A stretch of 64,000 nucleotides of DNA. Origin: Marchantia polymorpha subsp. ruderalis. Its lineage: Eukaryota > Streptophyta > Marchantiopsida > Marchantiales > Marchantiaceae. Within the stretch, counting starts at the first letter, position 1, and each line of letters starts with the position of its first letter. The stretch covers positions 538,501 through 602,500 of the forward strand of contig AP031352.1 of the NCBI GenBank assembly GCA_037833965.1, read 5' to 3'. The position numbers and the translations under genes were made by a program. Under the pieces are notes generated by a model. That model searched no databases, was not told the origin of the DNA, and worked only from the letters and a program-made list of their open reading frames with translations. Positions 38,101 to 48,155 of the stretch are shown one piece after another.

Positions 38101-41100
38101 CAAACGCTCACTCTGGTCTACTAGCAATCTCGTTCACTTCCTTTGTTGTGAGACGCTAATAGACGACATTAGACGAGACGAGACGAGATGAGTAAGCTTT
38201 GAAAGGAGGTACCTTGCTTTTATGCGATTTGCAAGTTCAGAATCTCAGCAGCTTCGGCAGAAGCCTTGTCGAAGGGCCGATGTCGAATCCACTTGTCACT
38301 CGATGAGACCTCAAATTAGTGAACAGCCGAAGCAGGCGTTTATGAGATTACAGGCCGTGCAGGCAGCAAAGCCTGAGAAATGGAATAACGACAAGACGAT
38401 ATGCGATTATTCGACGAGAAATCAGGGCACAGGGAACAGCACTATGTCGGTCTTATGTTCATCTGGTAAACAGATCTGCAAGCTCACATGCGAAATGGAG
38501 TTTTTCTGGCAATCGTCATGGGCTCATTTGTTGGGTCCCTTCATGCTCCTAACATCGAGTTCTTAGTATTTCTCCGAGACTGCTGCTGCTGATCAGAATT
38601 CTTTCTTCATCTCGCATTTGAAGGCTGTCAACTGTGTCGCATCTTCTTCTTCACTCTCGTACAGCCTTGTAAAGTAACCGCAACATACATCCAATATTGG
38701 GAGCCCATTTCGTGAAACGCTTAATGTTCGTGACGTTTGGTGGGTTTCCCTTGGTTTCAGAAAAGCTAGAAAGGTCATCTGCTCTGCCGATGATCTAGAC
38801 GCCTCAGGGACTAAAATCAGAATTTCATGTTGGCCCGCCGCACTCTCCGACATTTTAGAACAGCAAGTGGGAAGTGTCAGCAAGACAGCTCGAGGAGTCG
38901 GATTGCTCGCGCTGAGTATTTGAGCAAGACTGCTTCCGATTACTTTAGAGCTGACCAGAGTTTTCTCAGGACGACGTTCGAGGTTCTGCCAAACTAACAC
39001 TCGCTTTGCATGAGAGTGCGGCTGACACCCTCATCCACGTCCACCAGAGCAATGCAAACCCATATAGCTGCACACTGTGAAAGCGTGTGTTACCTGTCAG
39101 ACTGTAGGCGTCTGCTCGGTCCTATGAAACTGCTGCTCAAAATACTCCTCTGGTCAGCAATCATAATTCACTCTATCCTGTCTACTGAATGCGCTGTCGA
39201 ATCCGTGATATATCTTGAGGCCATGCGCAAAAACGGGTGCGTTGGCAAAAATGGGACCATCTTTCGATAAGATATAACTTCCAAAACTTAGTCTTCTACC
39301 GAGTACATTACCACTTCATTACAAACTAGTATTGAGTCTCAATCAGCTCAAGTATTCCAAACCATTTCAGCATGTTTAGACGCCAAATTGGCGGCTTCGT
39401 TAATCTTAAGTTTGGTTCTGAGCCAAGAGTTGGTCGGGGCCGATTCATTGCTTATCCTTTTCTTCTTCTCAAACCTTTGAATGTACGGGTCACTACTTTG
39501 GAAAACAATAGTTTATTGACATCGTTGGTAATTGCAGTTTCGACGTGTAGAGTACTCTGTTCTGGGAAGAACTCCTTGAGCTGGACGCGAAGGGGATTAG
39601 CTTAATTCTTTGCTAGCCTTTCTCAAGAGGAGGCGATCTATTGAGTGAGATTTCCGAGTTCTCATACCCACCCTCGCCTTGGCTAACTGCTTGTTGCATG
39701 GGACGCTCTCATTCCATATCCATTTCCATCACCATCGCCAGCTCTCTGTTCACTGCTTCCCCCGGCGCGATGCAGACAAACGTCAATCATCATATGTACA
39801 GCATTGTGGAGCCTGTCCAGTAGCGAGCTCTAAAATTATCCTCCACATCTACTGCCCGACGAATCCGTGTGATCTGCTCTCCCTGGTCTACGTACATGCA
39901 GGGCTTCTGAGGTGTCAGTCGAAGACAGAGAAAGACAGACTCCTGAAGATTTTCATATGATCTCCGATGAGTGTGTTGCCGACATGACTGGTAACGCCAG
40001 TTTGGTCCCAAAGGAAAAAGACCTCAATAAGTTCCATGGGGATGGGATGGGGTTCAGAGGAAAAGCGCGCGCATCAATCTTCCCAAAAGTTCGGAACGAG
40101 CTTGGGCTTTTTCATCATAAAGCTGGAAATTCAGAAGAACGTAAACGTAATATGCTTCTGACAAAACGTATCGTGCGTACGTTTATACAACGCACAGCCG
40201 TATTCACGTCTAGAGAACTTTAACAATTATGATTGCAGTTGTAGCGTCTGTAGATTATGGTCCTCACATATTCGCTGCCGGCATGCAGAATCGCCTTTGG
40301 CTGTTGCTGCTAAAAGTTCGAACAGCTGAGCTTCAACCTCTGGATCATCAAATCGAGCTGGTTCTTCGCATGTTTGTGCTCGACGGAGTCGTAGGGGCAC
40401 CTTATCAAGTTATAGTGAACATAAGAGAGAAGCCAGCTCCGTAGCTTTCCTCATACTGTATATTCTGTGTAATTAAGATATCGATGCACTTGCGAACTTG
40501 AGGCCAGATTCTGGATTTTGGTCCGGTTTTCAAAATAAAGGGTCCATTAGCGCTAATTCCACTCACTTGAATCATACAAAGATCAACATACGAGTAACTT
40601 TATTACAGCTTTATACTCTGACGCAAATACGAAGGAATTGATCGCTTTAGCCACTTCATTATTCGGAACACCCAACGAACTCCAAAAGAGAGTAAGAGCA
40701 AGCCAAAAAGAGCAGAAGGATAAAGGCGGGGAGAGAAGTGATTACAGCAGCATTCTCTGAAGTGTGCCGAGGCATGGGACATCGAAGACGGGCAGGGAGG
40801 AAAGCATATTCTCCGAGTTTCAAGTTTGTCCTATTGTGTGAGCACAGTCAAATACGACAGCGTTCCTACGATCCGCAAGTCACTGTAAGATGACAAACGC
40901 ACCATAGTAAAGGACAGAATATAAGAGCATTTCTTCTGCGGAAGTTCCCCTCGTTAAAGATCATCCAAGACTGCGTATCAAGACTGAATGCTGAGCTTTT
41001 CCATAGTGCATAATGGAGACGCCCATGATTTGGAAGAAGCCTTTGTTCAACTCAAGATTCTGTTATGGAGCACACACGCCACGGCATTCATGAAACTGCT

Positions 41101-42177
41101 CATTTTTTATCTTTGCGATGAGTCCACTTCTCGATTTAACTCGATCTCCGACTCCAGATCTAGCATGCAAATCGCACCGGGAGATTCACGAAAAAGCTGC
41201 TATGCTGGATACATTACTCACGAGCCTCAGATGCCGCTAGTTCTGTAGAGCAAAATCGAGCTATTGACTTCAGTACTCGTTGCAGCAGCACCTTGGCTCT
41301 TCTAGCTAACTTTGTGCTTGCACGTCCGACTCTGTCACTGAGCCTCCAGCCCCTTCCAGTCACCATCCGTTGGCCGCATGAAAAGAGGCCGTCGTAAATG
41401 ATCGACCGGTTGGGGATTTTGCCACCAGCTCATTCACACACTCGAACAGAAGCTCGGGGAGTGGATGAGATTTTCTGCACAGCCTCAAACCACAGCAGAG
41501 CTGAATGGTAAGCCACACACATTCAACGCAGTCTGCTCTCCTCCTTTCTTCCGCTAAGAGTCCCAGTCCCAGTTCCAATAGAATTCATTCTCAATGAGGC
41601 CACGATTCCAATCAATACGGTACGAAACGGGAAGCTGAAGGCGAGCAGCTGCAGCTGCCACTGTGATTACGTTGTCAATTCCATCACTTGCTCAACAGAT
41701 GCATCGAGCTAGCACCGAAGTCCTCGAGGGAGCGCTGGTCGAGGAAGCCATGCACGTCCTGGCGGAACGAGCAGTGCTGGAAAGTTAAACCTTTGTAGCT
41801 TCGTCTGCCCTTCTCAGACTCTTCCAACGTCAAGTCGTCACACATTGGAGGTTTTCAACTGACCAGAATCATACGTTTCCTCTACTTGTCGGCCTAGCAG
41901 GTAGCGCCGCGTGGAAAATGACGACTGTCGGGCAAAGTCCGCTTGCTCGCCACATCTCATGGTCAAGGAGTCATAAAGTTATCAACTTTTAGGCAGAGCT
42001 TTTTGAGATCGATTGCTGGTCATCGGGCCATTCTGCAAACGGAGCCTGCAGTTCTGGCAGTTTGCAGTTGATGCACTGCGATTTGCTCGAGGCTTGGTAC
42101 AGCAGCAGAAGTGTGAGGGTGGCGTGGTTGTAGACAGAGTACAGCACCGGATGAAACATTCACGAAGCGTGCAATAG
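38101..42177. other. Intergenic, no gene recognised
   Basis: Medium-GC sequence with short frames on both strands (up to 135 codons at 39000-38593 minus) but no domain or splice chain I can recognise. The last few hundred bases are the likely promoter and 5' UTR of the glycosyltransferase gene; I saw no clear TATA box. Confidence 0.45.
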
Positions 42178-43602
42178 ATGCAGAGGAAGGTGGAGATGAG
42201 GAGGAGCCTCTTTCTGGGTATGGTAGCGGGGGCCATAGCGTTCCTGTGCATGCGGTCGCTGTTTGCATTCAACACAGAAGGCAGCGTCTTCATTCTCAGA
42301 CGGCCGGGCCCTTCGGACTCGGCGATGGATCAGCTGGGCTACTACCTCTGGCCCAGGCGATCGGAAGGCTTCCAGGAAGAGGGCGATCTCGACGGAGTGC
42401 CATTGACAGGCCTCTTTAACTTCACCGTCAAGCAGCGCCGGGAATGGATGGTTCTCAATCTGGCCAAGTTTCAAATCCTGCAGTCGGACACCAAGTCCGC
42501 AGCCTTCCCCAAACGAGTGGAGAATTTCTTCCAGGGCTTCGGAGCCCAAGACGACCTCGACGGCGATGGAGCTCTTAATGAAGAGATGTCGGACTCGACC
42601 ACCGAGCAGCAGCAGGACCAAGAGACTGATCCAGAGACCACCATGCACGCTGATGGAGGTGGAGCCGCTGCTGCTGCAGGCAACGGGACCAGGACACCGG
42701 AGTACGAGTGCGAGATTCGCGTCTTCACCATCTGGATATGGCCCGTGTCTCAGTTCGGGCCTCGAGAGCAGCTGTCTCTGGAGAGTCTCTTCAAAACGCA
42801 CCCGATGGCGTGTCTGGTGATCCTCTCACGATCTTTGGATGGCGAAGAAGGAGAGCAGGTGCTGCAACCTTTCCTGGACCAAGGGTTGAAGCTGCTGGCG
42901 GTAACGCCCGACATTCCGCTGCTGTTCCAGGGCACACCGGCCGCCGGGTGGTACGAGAAACTGATCAAGGGAATGCTCGATCCGGGCCACATTTCTCTGA
43001 GCAAGAACCTCTCAAATCTGATGCGCTTGGTGGCGCTTTTCAAGTACGGCGGCGTGTACCTGGACAGCGACGTCGTCGTGCTGAGGAATTTCTCGTCTCT
43101 GGGCAATGTCATCGGGTCGCAACAGAGCGACGCGCACGGGAACTGGACCGTGCTCAACAACGCCGTGATGAAGTTTGCGCGAGGCCACCCGCTCATGGCC
43201 GAGTGCATATCCGAGTTTGCCCACACCTTCGACGGCAATCGATGGGGCCACAACGGGCCCTACCTCGTGACTCGAGTCGTGAAGCGAGTGCGTAAGAGGT
43301 TCCCTCTGCTGGGCCCGTGGCAGTGCGACGTCTTGCCTCCGCTGGCCTTCTACCCCGTGGACTGGATTCACATTCGCTCGTACTTTCTGGCCCCTCGCAG
43401 CCACTCCGACAAGCTGCGGCATCTTGCGACCATTCATCAGCTGCAGACGAATTCTTACACTCTGCATCTGTGGAACAAGGAGACTCGCGGCTTCGCGGTG
43501 CAAAATGGGAGCATTCTCGACACCATCTTCAGGGATCGGTGCCTGCTGTGCGAGGAGACCACACTTTCGGCAGCTCTTGCATCCCAGGAATCGAAAACGT
43601 AA
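42178..43602 (+). CDS. Golgi alpha-1,4-glycosyltransferase family protein (DXD), intronless
   Basis: A single 474-codon frame. Residues about 9-31 (RSLFLGMVAGAIAFLCMRSL) form a signal anchor typical of type II Golgi membrane proteins. A stem with an acidic and Gln-rich stretch (TTEQQQDQETDPETT, about 140-155) follows. The catalytic part has the sugar-binding region NLMRLVALFKYGGVYLDSDV with the DXD motif DSD at 296-298, which binds the metal-nucleotide sugar. A Gb3-synthase-type C-terminal domain follows (FARGHPLMAECISEF, RWGHNGPYLVTRV, FYPVDWIHIRSYF). This is the architecture of the plant family related to lactosylceramide 4-alpha-galactosyltransferase. The acceptor in plants is unknown, so I give no symbol. 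The start at 42178 gives the full anchor. Codon use is GC-rich compared with the flanks. Confidence 0.9.
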   Translation: MQRKVEMRRSLFLGMVAGAIAFLCMRSLFAFNTEGSVFILRRPGPSDSAMDQLGYYLWPRRSEGFQEEGDLDGVPLTGLFNFTVKQRREWMVLNLAKFQILQSDTKSAAFPKRVENFFQGFGAQDDLDGDGALNEEMSDSTTEQQQDQETDPETTMHADGGGAAAAAGNGTRTPEYECEIRVFTIWIWPVSQFGPREQLSLESLFKTHPMACLVILSRSLDGEEGEQVLQPFLDQGLKLLAVTPDIPLLFQGTPAAGWYEKLIKGMLDPGHISLSKNLSNLMRLVALFKYGGVYLDSDVVVLRNFSSLGNVIGSQQSDAHGNWTVLNNAVMKFARGHPLMAECISEFAHTFDGNRWGHNGPYLVTRVVKRVRKRFPLLGPWQCDVLPPLAFYPVDWIHIRSYFLAPRSHSDKLRHLATIHQLQTNSYTLHLWNKETRGFAVQNGSILDTIFRDRCLLCEETTLSAALASQESKT

Positions 43603-44498
43603 TGAACCGAGCAGATAGGTCCGTAGCTGAGGACAGGATGCATAGGGTGCTGATACCGGTCCTCGTCCACCTCCACTTTCCCATCATCATCGTCGTTATC
43701 ATCATTTGCGGCTCCGTATCAATAATCATGGGGTTCGAAGGACAATCAAGAATGATGCACAGGTCTGGAAGATTGGTTTTCTCGCTCGTAAGACGCAGGC
43801 CCGGCAGAGGTTCCGATTTGCACTTAGACACCAATTCCACGACTGTTGCTGCTGCTGCTGCGGTGCAGATTCCGTCGCCGAAGCATGACTGGAAGACTGA
43901 TGTCTGAGAATGCAACATTTTGCCGCAGTGACAACCTGCTCTAACTCCGGTTTGTTACGATGGATAGACGAGACGAGGCCACACAAAACGCAGAGCTCAA
44001 TCATGGTCTGTGCCTCGCATTACCAGAATTGCAATGTTGGTATCAGGGAGGAGCTCCCGCGTGCATGAAAAGCTCCAGACGGCTGAATCGTCGAGGACAA
44101 CTCATAAAGCAAAAGTGCATGGGAAAATTCAATCTGTCAAAGTTCAGAGAGCAACACACGTCGTATATAGCCCACGCACACCTTACGCTACCACGCCATC
44201 CTGCGGATCACAAATGGTGATTGTTGGAGTCGGCCGAGATGTGGTATCATGAAACCTTAGTTCCAGGGATGCAAAGCAATGCCGTCCTGTAAGTGGGTGT
44301 GATTAAAACATTTGAATCTCTTCCAAATTGCACTCAGATCCTCGCCTATTTCAACTCCTATCGTATTCTCGTTCCTTTCATTTTGTAAATCATTGAACTA
44401 CACTTGCCGTAATTATAAATGACAGTCCTGTCGAAATGCTGGGAGCTGTCACCACTGGGTCTTGCACACGTATCGATATGCCGGTGACTTTGGTGGTA

Positions 44499-44520
44499 GA
44501 GCCAGAGAAGGCTCTGGCTC
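44499..44520. repeat. Short perfect hairpin (9 bp arms, 4 nt loop)
   Basis: GAGCCAGAG, the loop AAGG, then CTCTGGCTC. Confidence 0.85.
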
Positions 44521-44623
44521 CCCATCCTGAAGTTGTTACGGAATCCTTCCCGCGGATAATTCAGAACGAATTATTAGTGTAGAAACTTTTATAATTATAG
44601 ACCAACTTTACCAAAACAAAACT

Positions 44624-44663
44624 TTTCGTCCATTTGTTTATAATTATAAACAAATGGACGAAA
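44624..44663. repeat. 40 bp perfect palindrome
   Basis: Each arm is TTTCGTCCATTTGTTTATAA or its reverse complement, with no spacer, so every position pairs. TTTCGTCCAT occurs again at 44698-44707, and the centre string TTATAATTATA also occurs at about 44589. Confidence 0.95.
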
Positions 44664-46414
44664 GGTAAAATACATTACAGCAGAGGAAATATTTTCCTTT
44701 CGTCCATCAAAGTTGTGAGAAATATGAACGCGTTCTAGCGTCCATATTTGACGTGGTAACAAGGAAAACTTCGAGGATGCTGTCCACCCAAGACCATACA
44801 TCCTGATAACAGTGAAACGATGCTAACTAAGAGGCAGAACTATGTATCAAATAGAATGTGGGTTCTGATGCCAATACGATGACAGATATGTCATGTGCAG
44901 GAAATATGTGAAAACTTAGAGCGAGCCCTGGATGCGAGCACCAAGAACTCATGTTCGAAGTAGACATACCAGGAATGGCTTCATGCAGAGGGAATATTAT
45001 AGCTACAAACAGAAACGGAATATATCCTTTCAGACATAACTGATTGTGTTACGTTTATGTTTCGTGGGGTCCACTACGAGGCAGAGGCGTCCGCATTCGA
45101 ATCTTTTTGGGGTACGATCTCGCTCTGCATCTAACTGACAACATCAGGTCACTGCAGGTCAAGGGCTTCAGCAGAAAAGAAAAGGACGAGGAACATTCCA
45201 TCACATGAACGGTTTCGATAGCATTGCTTCACTCAATATACACTACTAAGCTCAGTAGCCCCGCGTATGACTACTTTCATCTTTTATATGTAGAAGAAAG
45301 CACCCTGAAAATTAAAGCCAGATGCAAATTACAACCGGCGATGCGTCTGTTTTGAATTCCATCAAATGAGCTTGTTTCATGCAGCACACTGCTTACATAA
45401 AGCTTTCTGGTACTCGAGTCTTCATCTTGAAGCCGGATAAAACGAAGCCGACAAGGTCAAGTTTGGCCCACGTCTGAGTGAAACGCCGTCATCATCAACA
45501 CGAAGACTGTCAAAACATGACCAGGATATCTTTATGTGGTTCTTGTATGAAGCCTGAGCTCACATCAGCTCTTATATATAGCGTATTGCATGCAACCAGT
45601 TGTACACACCAGATGCACATCCACAAACTAAGAGCTATCCCGAGAGAAAACCACCGGATTGCATTTTCATTCTCAACACAGAAGATGACACACTCCCGCT
45701 TTGACTAACCATCTGAAGAAACGAACTGTAACACTTTCGTTGATTGGATTGGACACGGGATGGGCTTCCAAGTGTCCCCTCCGTCGAGCACATAGACAGA
45801 AGCGTAAGTCGGGAGCCTCGGATGGAGGTCGGAAACCGATCAGGTCTAGTCAGTCTTGATTTGGGGCTTTAAAGTAGGCCATGCAGATCTGAACAAAATC
45901 TGATTGTTCGGCTTGAATTTTTCTCGTCGTTTGTATTCTTCATTGTCGTCTTCGTAACATAATATTGGAAGTAATGACGTCAACTCTTTCCTCGACGGTC
46001 ATAGTGCCATGCTTACCTGGACAATGGACGAGCTTGAAACTCGACCAGATGTTTGGAGCCAGGTACATTCTATTCTTAAGCTCATTGACATCTTCATCCG
46101 ACACTTTCATCACCCATCTCCCTACGACAAGCACTTTTCGGCCAATCATGATGGCCAAAACACACAACCTTCAGCTGAAACTTGATTTGCATCTCCCTGG
46201 CCTAGCCACCGTAACGATGCTGTTCATATGCCGATATTTCGATTTGAGAGACCTGTTATCCTCCTTTAAATAGCTCTCTTGACGATCTACATCGGCACGC
46301 TGGGCCATACCTACAGTTTCAGGTTTCCGTATCTCAAAGACTTGCCTCGCTGACAGCTTACTGTCTTCTGCAGCGGCTTGGCCCATCGATCCATCATCTC
46401 ACAGCAAATAGGAA

Positions 46415-46717
46415 TCACAGTGTGAGACTGGACACTGGTGTTGCATAAGTGGTTATGTCCTGAAGCAAGTGGAGCTCGAACATAATCAAGACAGTCAAGT
46501 TTACTAGTTCTCCGAAGGAATTGTGCAAGCTTTCGAGTCGACTCTTTTCACGGAGGTAAAGATGGCTCAGAGATGCCAAGCGTCCGAAAGCCGAAGGCAA
46601 TGTTCTTAAGCTGTAACATCTTCCAATTACAAGTTTGCGAAACTGCATAGTTAGGTGGTGAATTCGGAAAAGCTCTGAAGATGTCATCCAGCTGTTTGAA
46701 GCACAGCAGAGTTTCAA
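46415..46717 (-). pseudogene. Leucine-rich-repeat relic (NLR-like)
   Basis: A 100-codon frame carries about three LRR units of the plant NLR style: FRKLVIGRCYSLRTLPSAFG, then LASLSHLYLREKSRLESLHNSFG, then LVNLTVLIMFEL. The pattern L..L..LPSAFG.L.SL..LYL is that of disease-resistance-type LRRs. No NB-ARC, TIR or kinase domain is visible on either side, so this is an isolated fragment. An exon of an unrecognised gene is possible but less likely. Confidence 0.65.
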
Positions 46718-48155
46718 TTTTGTAGTCTTGACTTCAGAACCTTTGAACCTTCAAGATTATACTCGGCTCACAGTGGAACGGCTGTAGAATAAAGTTCCTT
46801 TTGTAGAGTAGGTAGCGATCTTTGGCACTGACTCAAACGCTGAGTCGATTTAGTTTTGTGTGGATTCAGATATATAAATGAAAAAGCCGGGCTGTTCACG
46901 AGAACCCTTACGTGACTCTTATCAGTTACCGGACCTCACAGCTAACAGGACTGAGATCGGGCAGACTGGATGCGAGGTGGGTACAGATTCAGGACTTGTT
47001 TCTCCTTTCTTAGCAGAACTCAGGAATCTCTCCCGTCTGAAACTGGTTACTTTCTTGAAACAATCTTTCCCGTGGATAACTTACACTTCGTAAACTCTAC
47101 ATCATTGTAAGTTAAATTTTCGAGGCGTAAGCATACGTCGATCAGTTTTGCTGTTGCTGCTTGCACTAAAAGTACTTGTTTCATGACTCGTGTTGCATTA
47201 TTGAATTTGTAATAAATCCGATTCGGTATGATTGAAAAGTAAGAGGTTTTGTTCATTATTGTCTTCCATTGCACGTTTTCTCTTGGATTTTGACACTTGA
47301 TCTGTGCAATAAATATTTGACACAATGTGGTCACCACCAGATATGGTCTAGCTCACCAATTGACTGGTTTAAGGAGTTTCCTTCAGACAAGGAGCATTGC
47401 GCTCGAAGTCTTGGTCTGCAGTCAATCCTCTGTTTCGTGAATTTGGCATCTCTATTTGTCACCTCGTTGTGGATTTGACTTGGATTAGCAGGATACATTC
47501 AATTTCACATCGGCATTTACTAACAACTCTTCCTCTCAGATTTCCCTCTTTCTTCCTTTCATTTCCCATGTCCCTTTCAAGAGGACCAAAGCACATGGAC
47601 GTTAGGTGAACCCATGCACATTACTCAGTTTTCAAAGATCCTCGACTGAGCACCTCTGTAAACTGGTGCCCTCTGCTCTTGTGTTAATGAAAGATTTTAA
47701 ATTCGCCTCAGTGAGTCTTTCCGGACCTGTATTAGAGTAGAGAGGACCTACGTATCCTTCCAAATTCTCCAGTACTGCTCAAGAAGGTTGTCCTCAAAGA
47801 ACAGGAAAAATAAGAATCACCAAAATTGATAGCAATCATTCTCAAGGTAGACTAGTCAGAGTCCTCGCTTGCCGCATGAGCCCATTGAATATTTTACTAC
47901 AATGAAGTACAATGATCAAGGTTCTCGATTTAAAAAGCGGTTTTAGGTGATACTCTTCCTTGGGAGTTCACATCCGCTATTTCAGGGGTAACGTCTCCAA
48001 CCCGTGTGAGCTACTCACCAGTTAAAAAGGGTCATCAATCTGAATAAATATTACAGAAGGCTTGATAGTTAGGCTGAAGTAAATACAAAAAGGTGAATTA
48101 ATTGTGAATGACCTTGTACCAGGTAAAGAAGGCCAATGCAAAGGTTAAACAAACA
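46718..48155. other. Intergenic, no gene recognised
   Basis: No recognisable coding or repeat structure. The part next to 48156 is the likely 3' UTR of the uracil-DNA glycosylase gene. Confidence 0.45.

Larger units (their letters stand above)
43603..46414. other. Intergenic with inverted repeats, no gene recognised
   Basis: The 3' UTR of the glycosyltransferase probably occupies the first few hundred bases. The rest has no recognised gene. A 40 bp palindrome (44624-44663) and a short hairpin (44499-44520) are listed separately. Minus-strand frames at 46386-46171 and 46167-45940 may be further decay of the LRR relic but match nothing I know. Confidence 0.45.

Noticed and set aside
40229-40444. 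71-codon plus-strand frame MIAVVASVDYGPHIFAAG...
   Set aside because: It looks protein-like at first sight but has no known motif and no neighbouring exons.
42160-43503. Long open frames on the minus strand (42801-42160 and 43503-43012) and in another plus frame (42708-43295)
   Set aside because: They overlap the glycosyltransferase gene and arise from its GC-rich codon use. They carry no domain, while the 474-codon frame has anchor, DXD and C-terminal motifs.
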